Source: Dysgonamonadaceae bacterium (GTDB taxonomy: Bacteria; Bacteroidota; Bacteroidia; Bacteroidales; Azobacteroidaceae). Taken from it: 7,002 nt of DNA. Shown one piece after another: positions 1 to 5,788 of this stretch (within the stretch, counting starts at the first letter, position 1; each line of letters starts with the position of its first letter). Where the stretch lies: the NCBI GenBank assembly GCA_031284225.1, contig JAITAH010000208.1, forward strand, positions 1 through 7,002, read 5' to 3'. Under the pieces are notes generated by a model. The model ran no database searches. It saw nothing but the letters and a program-made list of their open reading frames with translations, and was not told the origin of the DNA. The translations under genes and the position numbers were made by a program.

Positions 1-1
1 G

Positions 2-892
2 AATACGGCGCACAATTATTTGCAAAACGTTGGAATTGCCCGCGAAGATAGCATTCTGGAAAACTGGATATTCCAGTCGGTTTTTTTCAACAAGAAATAT
101 ACCAAATCGAATTTTGAGGGAACTACAGACTTGACTTCCATCTTCAGCAAACAATGGCGAACCACCGTGCAGGAAGTTGATCTGGACCATCCCATTTCCA
201 TGAGCAACGGCGTGGCTTATTATGTAAACTACATGAGAATCCCGACCAACGTTTTGATTTACCGAATCAAAGATTTTATGAAATGGTATGAATTTCTGGA
301 CGATGCGCAAAAAGCAGAATATTTTGTTACCGACAATCTGACTTTCAGTAAACTGAGTACAGAAGTTACCGCATGGTCGGGCTGGCCTGCCGGCGGTTTC
401 CCGACGATTGAAAACCGGATATTGATCTACAACCTCACAGAGTCGGCTACCGAAGAATTTACGCTGGACTTCAAACCGATTCAGTGCAAAAGCAATGGCG
501 ACGGAACTTACATGATTATGCGGTATTCGATTCCTCCCGGCGAATACGACCTTTGTCTGGGATTCAAGCAATATAAAAGCGGAACAAGTCCGGGCGACAT
601 ACAAATTTCTTTCAACGGCGAATACGTCGGAACGGTTACTGCCGCCGACCTGGCAACCACCACTTACCACTACGACCGTGGCGGACAGGGCTATCCCGAA
701 GGCTACGACGTAAACTTGGCGACCGACAGTAAAAAATCAAATTACGACCGCGACGGCGGAAAGGTGGGTGTCGTAACTATCACCGGGAATGAAGCCGTTC
801 CCATTTCGATAACTTTCCATGGCGTGGCTGTTAAAACCGGCAACACTTGTTTCCACCACTGGTGTTTGCGCCCGACATCCAATTGTTATTAA
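2..892 (+). CDS. Fasciclin-like / DUF5108-type PUL surface protein, 3' part (N-terminus outside window)
   Basis: The frame is open from the left edge to a TAA at 890-892, giving 296 visible residues. A TTG at 20 could be read as a start, but the frame continues upstream of it and no signal peptide follows, so this is the C-terminal part of a longer protein. The segment around visible residues 60-95 (PISMSNGVAYYVNY) resembles the end of a fasciclin (FAS1) domain, whose last strands carry an S-N-G-V motif. The rest looks like a beta-rich module with Gly/Asp/Tyr loops, including two YDR-type loops near residues 224 and 248, and ends HHWCLRPTSNCY. From memory, Bacteroidota PULs often encode fasciclin plus DUF5108 lipoproteins beside susCD, and this fits. 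Their biochemical role is poorly known; an adhesion or glycan-binding accessory role is inference. It lies 24 nt before susC, so cotranscription is likely. Family identity is moderate; that the gene is real is near certain. Confidence 0.72.
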   Translation, partial: NTAHNYLQNVGIAREDSILENWIFQSVFFNKKYTKSNFEGTTDLTSIFSKQWRTTVQEVDLDHPISMSNGVAYYVNYMRIPTNVLIYRIKDFMKWYEFLDDAQKAEYFVTDNLTFSKLSTEVTAWSGWPAGGFPTIENRILIYNLTESATEEFTLDFKPIQCKSNGDGTYMIMRYSIPPGEYDLCLGFKQYKSGTSPGDIQISFNGEYVGTVTAADLATTTYHYDRGGQGYPEGYDVNLATDSKKSNYDRDGGKVGVVTITGNEAVPISITFHGVAVKTGNTCFHHWCLRPTSNCY

Positions 893-899
893 AATTGAG

Positions 900-919
900 A
901 AACAAATTATGAATGTATG
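900..919 (+). promoter_or_regulatory. A-rich translation start region of susC
   Basis: AAACAAAT at 900-907, nine bases, then ATGAAA at 917. There is no Shine-Dalgarno-like purine run at the usual distance, as expected for Bacteroidota, where A-rich upstream sequence helps initiation. The same eight bases at the same spacing precede susD (4138-4145). ATGs at 909 and 913 also lie just upstream. The one at 909 reads three codons and stops at 918-920, overlapping the susC start. The one at 913 is out of frame. The start at 917 is preferred because it leads directly into a good signal peptide. Confidence 0.45.
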
Positions 920-3900
920 AAAAAAAAGCAAAACATACTGATGACCTTGTTGCTGTTCCTGTTCGCCGCTACGGTGTGCGGACAGGAAACACGCAACATT
1001 AGCGGAAAAATTCTCTCATCGCTGAATACTCCCATAGAAGGAGCTATTGTAACGGTGCAGGGAGGAAAAAATGTAAGCACAGGAAAGGACGGTGAATTCC
1101 TGTTGCCTGTGGAAACGGACGCTCAATGGATTTCCGTATGGGCTGCCGGATATTATTCCGTAACACAGTTGATTAACGATCGTTCCGTTATTGTCGCAAT
1201 GATGGTACCGGAAGACCGCTATAAATATAACGAATCGGCGGCGCTTCCATTTCACGTGGAAACGTCAAGACCCGATTATACTTCGGCAGTCAATATTGCG
1301 AAAAAAGACTTTACCCCGGGAAGCATGAAAATCGACCGCGTCCTGTCGGGACAGGTGGCCGGATTGCAAACCATCCGCAACGGAGGTATGCCCGGCGAAG
1401 GTAGCTACTTCAATTTGCGTGGTATCCGGACGTTTGTGGCTGAAAACGCCCCGCTAATCGTGATTAACGGCATTCCATATCTGTTTGACAACCGAGAATC
1501 CCAGTTGATTAACGGTCTTTCAAGAGACATTTTTCAAGCATATAATATTCAGGATATTCAGAACATTACCGTATTGAAAGGCGCAGAGACTTCGATGTTT
1601 GGCTCTATGGGTTCCAACGGCGTTATCCTGATCGAAACGGACGGCGCTACTTCCGACGACCTGGACACGAAAATCAGTTTTTACGGACAATATGGTAGCG
1701 TTTGGAACGATAAGCGGATTCCTTTGCTTTCGGGAACGGCCTACAAGTCCTACCTGTCGGACGTGGGGATGTCGTATTATGACAATATGGAGAACTTTTT
1801 TGCCAATTTCCCTTTCCTAAACAATCCCAACAGCAAATATTATTACCTGTACAACAACAATACCGACTGGCAGGACTATATTTACCGGAAAGGATTTCTA
1901 ACCGATAATCTGTTTCGCGTGGAAGGCGGCGACGCTATCGCAAAATACGACTTGTCGCTGGGATATGCCAAAGAAGATGGAATAGTTGAAAACACAATGT
2001 CGCAACGTTATCATACACAGCTGAATACAAATACGTTAATAAGCAAGCAAGTGGAAATTTTCACAACCGTTGGCTTGGCCTATATGGACGGACGATTTCA
2101 GGAGCAGGGAATGACGAATCAGACCAATCCGTTGCTGGCGGCTTATTCGCAGGCCCCGCTGTTAAGTCCTTTCAAAAAGGATGTTAGTGGAAATACGCTG
2201 GCAACTTTTGCGCCTTATTACTACGGAAACTCTACCAATATGGATTTCGCAGTAAGTAATCCTTTAGCCATTGTCAATACGTTGGACGCCCGCAACCGTC
2301 AATACGATGTAAACATACGGGCAGGGATTACCTATAAGCCGGTTACTGATTTGGCGATTACGGCAACTTTCGGACTGTATTACAATTACAACAACGAACA
2401 TCTGTTTGTGCCGGGCGCTTCGGACGAGACGATTCTCCCTTTCTTCGACCAGTACGGCGAATCGAGAAATTTGGTAAAAGAAGGTATTGGCGAAACTTTG
2501 AATTTTTACTATAATCTGAATGGACAGTATAAAAAAATCTTCGACAATATTCATGTTTTGAACCTTACAGGCGGCATACAGGCTGTGGTCGCCAAAAACG
2601 AATACGACGCGGGCAGCGGACGAAATACCCCCAACGACTTTTATCAGGTTTTGGAAAATACCCAAGATATTGGCCGTTATTTTTATGGTTATCTGGAAAA
2701 ATGGAATTGGCTGAATACTTATCTTCATGCCGATTATACGTATAAGGAAATGCTTAAAGCTTCCGTCAATGCAGGTTACGACGCCGCTTCTTCGGCGGGA
2801 ACTTACGGCAATCATTTTAACTTTTATCCTTCTGCCGGACTCGCCTGGCTGGGAAAGGGCTGGTTGCCGTTGACCAATTCTACGCTGGTAAACCGCTTGA
2901 ATGTTCGCGCAGAATATGGGATGACAGGCAACAGCCGGTTCTCTTCCAACTATGGCAAGTTTTATTATCAAAGCCTGCCGTATCAGAACATTTCCGGTAT
3001 TGTACGCGCAAATATTTCCAACACAAATCTGAAACCGGAAAAAAACGTCCAATGGAATATCGGATTAGATATAAGCTTGTTGCATAACCGTTTGGATTTG
3101 TCGGCAGATTACTACGCCGGCTTGGCTTCGGATGTTATCTTTATCGTGCCTCAATCTTCTGTTTACGGGTCCGAACCTTATTTCGATAATCTCGGAGAAA
3201 TAGAAAACAAAGGCTTTGAAGCGTCAATGCAAGCCTCGCTGATTCGTACTCGCAATTTCGAATGGATTGTCGGCGGGAATATCGCGCAAAACAAAAGCAA
3301 AATAAAATCTCTTGGAGGAATAGACCGTTTGATTACCGAATATAGCGATGGCGCTCAATTGATTTCCCAAGTCGGAGACGAACCCTATCAATTCTATGGT
3401 TATCAAGCATTAGGCGTATTTTCTACGGAAGCTGAAGCCGAAAGCGCGGGTTTAATAAACCGGAAAGGTCAAAGTTATCAGGCAGGCGACGTCCATTATC
3501 TGAATGTTAACAAAGACGATCAAATCACCGATGAAGACCGCGTGAGCCTGGGTAGCGCCGCTCCGGAATTTTTCGGCGGATTTTTTAACCGCATCAGTTA
3601 CAAGCCTTTTGCGTTGTCCGCCGAGTTTGCTTATTCCAAAGGAAACAAGGCTTATAATGCCGTCAGGCGGAATCTGGAATCGCTTTCCTCACTCGGCAAT
3701 CAGAGCATTGCCGCTGTTAACCGTTGGAATCTGGAAGGACAGCAAACCAATATGCCTCGCGCTCAATGGGGAGACCCGATTGGAAATAGCGATTTTTCAT
3801 CCCGCTGGATTGAAGACGCTTCTTATATCCGGATGAAAAACCTTACCCTCAGCTTCAATTTCGATAAAAAGGTGTTGAACTTTTTCCGATCAGGAACACT

Positions 3901-4054
3901 GTATGTTACAGGGGAAAACCTTTTGACATTCACAAAATATTTGGGTCTCGATCCCGAATTTTCCTATTCTTCCGCCGCTTCCGTTCAAGGATTTGACTAT
4001 GCAAAACTAATGCAGCCTAAATCCGTGAAATTTGGTATTAACTTGAAATTTTAA
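917..4054 (+). CDS. susC-like: SusC/RagA-family TonB-dependent outer-membrane glycan transporter
   Basis: A complete 1045-residue protein, normal length for SusC. It imports oligosaccharides across the outer membrane, powered by TonB-ExbBD, as the barrel partner of the downstream SusD. In order: an Sec signal peptide (residues 1-22, cleavage probably after VCG, before QETR); a carboxypeptidase-regulatory-like beta-sandwich (about 27-95, with the ISGKI...GAIVTV...GEFLLPV pattern); a plug domain (about 125-240) with LRGI at 167-170 and NAPLIVINGIPY at 177-188, the SusC/RagA signature; then a 22-strand-type barrel rich in alternating aromatic residues, ending KFGINLKF with the C-terminal aromatic expected for BAM insertion. 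Oddities: the usual Asp of the ...VIDG signature is Asn (N184), and the stretch between sandwich and plug (96-125) lacks the common VVVVGYG-type sequence. The start at 917 gives a K-rich n-region and hydrophobic core. The pectic substrate is inferred from the neighbouring PL1 gene only. Confidence 0.96.
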   Translation: MKKKQNILMTLLLFLFAATVCGQETRNISGKILSSLNTPIEGAIVTVQGGKNVSTGKDGEFLLPVETDAQWISVWAAGYYSVTQLINDRSVIVAMMVPEDRYKYNESAALPFHVETSRPDYTSAVNIAKKDFTPGSMKIDRVLSGQVAGLQTIRNGGMPGEGSYFNLRGIRTFVAENAPLIVINGIPYLFDNRESQLINGLSRDIFQAYNIQDIQNITVLKGAETSMFGSMGSNGVILIETDGATSDDLDTKISFYGQYGSVWNDKRIPLLSGTAYKSYLSDVGMSYYDNMENFFANFPFLNNPNSKYYYLYNNNTDWQDYIYRKGFLTDNLFRVEGGDAIAKYDLSLGYAKEDGIVENTMSQRYHTQLNTNTLISKQVEIFTTVGLAYMDGRFQEQGMTNQTNPLLAAYSQAPLLSPFKKDVSGNTLATFAPYYYGNSTNMDFAVSNPLAIVNTLDARNRQYDVNIRAGITYKPVTDLAITATFGLYYNYNNEHLFVPGASDETILPFFDQYGESRNLVKEGIGETLNFYYNLNGQYKKIFDNIHVLNLTGGIQAVVAKNEYDAGSGRNTPNDFYQVLENTQDIGRYFYGYLEKWNWLNTYLHADYTYKEMLKASVNAGYDAASSAGTYGNHFNFYPSAGLAWLGKGWLPLTNSTLVNRLNVRAEYGMTGNSRFSSNYGKFYYQSLPYQNISGIVRANISNTNLKPEKNVQWNIGLDISLLHNRLDLSADYYAGLASDVIFIVPQSSVYGSEPYFDNLGEIENKGFEASMQASLIRTRNFEWIVGGNIAQNKSKIKSLGGIDRLITEYSDGAQLISQVGDEPYQFYGYQALGVFSTEAEAESAGLINRKGQSYQAGDVHYLNVNKDDQITDEDRVSLGSAAPEFFGGFFNRISYKPFALSAEFAYSKGNKAYNAVRRNLESLSSLGNQSIAAVNRWNLEGQQTNMPRAQWGDPIGNSDFSSRWIEDASYIRMKNLTLSFNFDKKVLNFFRSGTLYVTGENLLTFTKYLGLDPEFSYSSAASVQGFDYAKLMQPKSVKFGINLKF

Positions 4055-4059
4055 ACACA

Positions 4060-4158
4060 ATGAAACGAAGCATGATTTTTGTCAAATTCCAAGTTCATGA
4101 TAATAAAAATCATGCGAGTTCCAATACGACCATTAAAAAACAAATGATTCGCGTATGA
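4060..4158 (+). CDS. Possible 32-residue small ORF filling the susC-susD gap (unproven)
   Basis: ATG at 4060, five bases after the susC stop, opens a frame of 32 codons ending in TGA at 4156-4158. This TGA overlaps the susD ATG at 4155 in an ATGA arrangement typical of translational coupling. The peptide begins MKRSMIFVKFQVHD and ends KKQMIRV. It is basic and Asn/His/Lys rich, has no evident signal peptide or membrane segment, and matches no family I recognise. The inverted repeat at 4070-4115 lies inside it. Ribosomes leaving susC could restart here and be carried to the susD start, so it may act as a coupling leader rather than a functional peptide. A 100-nt gap is open in a given frame by chance fairly often (about one in five with even base composition). 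Confidence that it is translated is therefore low. Confidence 0.25.
   Translation: MKRSMIFVKFQVHDNKNHASSNTTIKKQMIRV
4070..4115 (+). promoter_or_regulatory. Inverted repeat / stem-loop in the susC-susD gap
   Basis: GCATGATTTTT (4070-4080) is the exact reverse complement of AAAAATCATGC (4105-4115). This gives an 11-bp perfect stem and a 24-nt loop, extendable inward by G4081-U4104 and U4082-A4103. No U-tract follows the right arm, so it does not look like an intrinsic terminator for the + strand. An RNA role (shielding the upstream susC message from 3' exonucleases, or tuning susD relative to susC) is plausible but inferred. A dyad binding site for a DNA-binding regulator is the alternative. 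Confidence 0.5.
4138..4157 (+). promoter_or_regulatory. A-rich translation start region of susD
   Basis: AAACAAAT (4138-4145), nine bases, then ATGAAA at 4155, matching the arrangement upstream of susC at 900-919. The immediate contexts also agree: GTATGAAAAA occurs at both starts. There is no Shine-Dalgarno sequence. The ATG at 4144, inside this region, belongs to the frame of the small ORF and not to susD. The start at 4155 is chosen because it yields a lipoprotein signal peptide of normal length. Confidence 0.45.
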
Positions 4159-5786
4159 AAAAGAATATTTTGAAATATATACTGGTTTGCCTTTGTCTGG
4201 CGTTTTGCGCTTGCAATGATTTTTTGAGAGTAGAAACGGACAATGTGCTGGATCACAACAGCTATATAGACGAAGAAAGCGAAATGTATGCCGGATATAT
4301 CGGCGTCATGACGAAAGTACAGGCCATCGGCGACAAAGTTATTTACCTGACCGACGCCCGCGGGGAAATGCTGGCGCCTACCCGTAACACGCCCAACGAT
4401 CTCTACAGTCTTTACAATTACGAAACCGATCTGGCAGGAAATACCTACGCCGACCCGGCAGGATATTACGATGTAATTATTGCCTGCAACGACTACTTGC
4501 TTAAACTGTACGACTATAAACAAAAGAATCCGACAACAATCAATTCGAGCCATTACGAAGCGCTCGTTAGTTGTGCGTTGCGGGTGAAAGCCTGGACATA
4601 CCTTACGCTGGGCAAGATTTACGGGCAAGCAGTCTGGTTTGACGACCCTCTGCGCGAGAAAAAAGATCTCTCGCAATTTCCCGTCAAAAACCTCGACGAT
4701 ATTGTGGCGTCCTGCAAAAACCTTTTGAGTAAAGGTTTTGACGGAATCAACGGAAAAATTACCATGTCGTGGAAAGAATGGCTCGATCCGAATACCGACT
4801 TGGCCAGCAGCATTTACCGTTATTGGGATTGTATGACGCCCGAATATTTTCCGCTGTATGCCGAACTGTGTTTGTGGAGCGGAGATTATCAGGAAGCCAA
4901 AAATACAATCCTGTCGGCCATGAATACCAAATTTGGAAGCACAAACAGCAATTCGGTCGATTGGTTGAGAAACGCCGACAACACAGAATATGCAAGGTTT
5001 TGGAACTCTGCCAGTCCCTATCGTCCCGAAACCGTATCCGCCATTATTTACGATTATAAAAAAAATCAGACTAACAGTCTGCTGAAACATTTTGACACGA
5101 ACTATCCGAACGGATATTTGCTTGCGCCTTCCGATTCGGGAATGTATCGCTTTTCAAATCCGGCTTTCAATAACTTGGGCGGAGCATCTTCCGATAACCG
5201 CCGGAACGCTACTTTCAAACAGGACAGCCGCGGCGATTACTATATCTGCAAATACCGTCCGAATAGCAATGTTCGCGCTAATTCATATCAGGACGATGTG
5301 CATATCTATATTTATCGAGCAGGCGAATTGTATTTCATGCTCGCCGAAGCTTTGAACAATCTGGGCGAATATGAGTCGGCATTCGAATTGATAAACCAGG
5401 GAATCAGTTATTATTTCCCCAGCGGAGGCGTAACATTAGACGGATTCACAGACGCATGGACAACCAAAACGCCGACCGGAACGCGAACTTATGCCGACCG
5501 AGGCATTCGCGGAGTATTCGGTTTGGGCGACCGCACTTTTGCAAGGACAGGTACTGTTACGGAAGAAAAAAAGAAAGCAAACGACTTGGCAATTCTGGAC
5601 GAAATGATGCTCGAATTTGCTTGCGAAGGGAAAATTTATCCGGCAATGATTCGCATAGCTAAACGATACAACGATTACAATATCATTGCCGACCGCGTTT
5701 GTCCGAAATACAGCAATGCGGGAACTATCCGTGAAAAGATTTTGAATGGCGGCTATTTTGTGTCTTGGGATCTGAAAAATAATTAA
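4155..5786 (+). CDS. susD-like: SusD/RagB-family surface glycan-binding lipoprotein
   Basis: A complete 543-residue protein, typical length for SusD. It caps the extracellular face of the SusC barrel and binds the glycan before import. The N-terminus is a lipoprotein signal peptide with lipobox F-C-A-C; the acylated Cys is C20, and the following NDFL is the hallmark CNDFL start of mature SusD proteins. The SusD-like N-terminal region (about 21-220) contains a TPR-type helix, YEALVSCALRVKAWTYLTLG (134-153), followed by GQAVWFDDPL. The C-terminal SusD/RagB region includes YIYRAGELYFMLAEALNNLG (385-404), the standard helix reading LAEA, and LDEMMLEFACEG (481-492), a variant of the usual ER.ELAFEG motif that keeps the three Glu (E483, E487, E491). 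Ligand residues cannot be assigned by eye. Four Cys fall in the signal peptide region (C12, C14, C18, C20). The gene is 100 nt after susC, with an odd junction, and 2 nt before the PL1 gene, so one operon is expected. Confidence 0.95.
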   Translation: MKKNILKYILVCLCLAFCACNDFLRVETDNVLDHNSYIDEESEMYAGYIGVMTKVQAIGDKVIYLTDARGEMLAPTRNTPNDLYSLYNYETDLAGNTYADPAGYYDVIIACNDYLLKLYDYKQKNPTTINSSHYEALVSCALRVKAWTYLTLGKIYGQAVWFDDPLREKKDLSQFPVKNLDDIVASCKNLLSKGFDGINGKITMSWKEWLDPNTDLASSIYRYWDCMTPEYFPLYAELCLWSGDYQEAKNTILSAMNTKFGSTNSNSVDWLRNADNTEYARFWNSASPYRPETVSAIIYDYKKNQTNSLLKHFDTNYPNGYLLAPSDSGMYRFSNPAFNNLGGASSDNRRNATFKQDSRGDYYICKYRPNSNVRANSYQDDVHIYIYRAGELYFMLAEALNNLGEYESAFELINQGISYYFPSGGVTLDGFTDAWTTKTPTGTRTYADRGIRGVFGLGDRTFARTGTVTEEKKKANDLAILDEMMLEFACEGKIYPAMIRIAKRYNDYNIIADRVCPKYSNAGTIREKILNGGYFVSWDLKNN

Positions 5787-5788
5787 AA

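Noticed and set aside
20..892. TTG at 20 as the true start of the first gene
   Set aside because: The frame is open further upstream to the window edge, and the sequence after TTG is mid-domain with no signal peptide.
880..897. 5-bp inverted repeat CAATT/AATTG around the stop of the first gene
   Set aside because: Too short and A/T rich, with no following U-tract; expected by chance, and not a terminator given that susC starts 24 nt after the stop codon.
2264..3052. Minus-strand open frame (262 codons) opposite the SusC barrel
   Set aside because: Antisense shadow of a confidently assigned gene, with no domain, signal peptide or start context.
4055..4154. Bacteroides-type promoter (TTTG and TAnnTTTG boxes) in the susC-susD gap
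   Set aside because: A TTTG occurs at 4078-4081 but no TAnnTTTG follows at the right distance, so there is no support for an internal promoter.
4110..5090. Long minus-strand open frame (326 codons) opposite susD
   Set aside because: It lies wholly opposite the 3' end of the gap and a well-supported susD. Its translation has no recognisable domain or sensible start, and it is explained by the codon composition of the sense gene.
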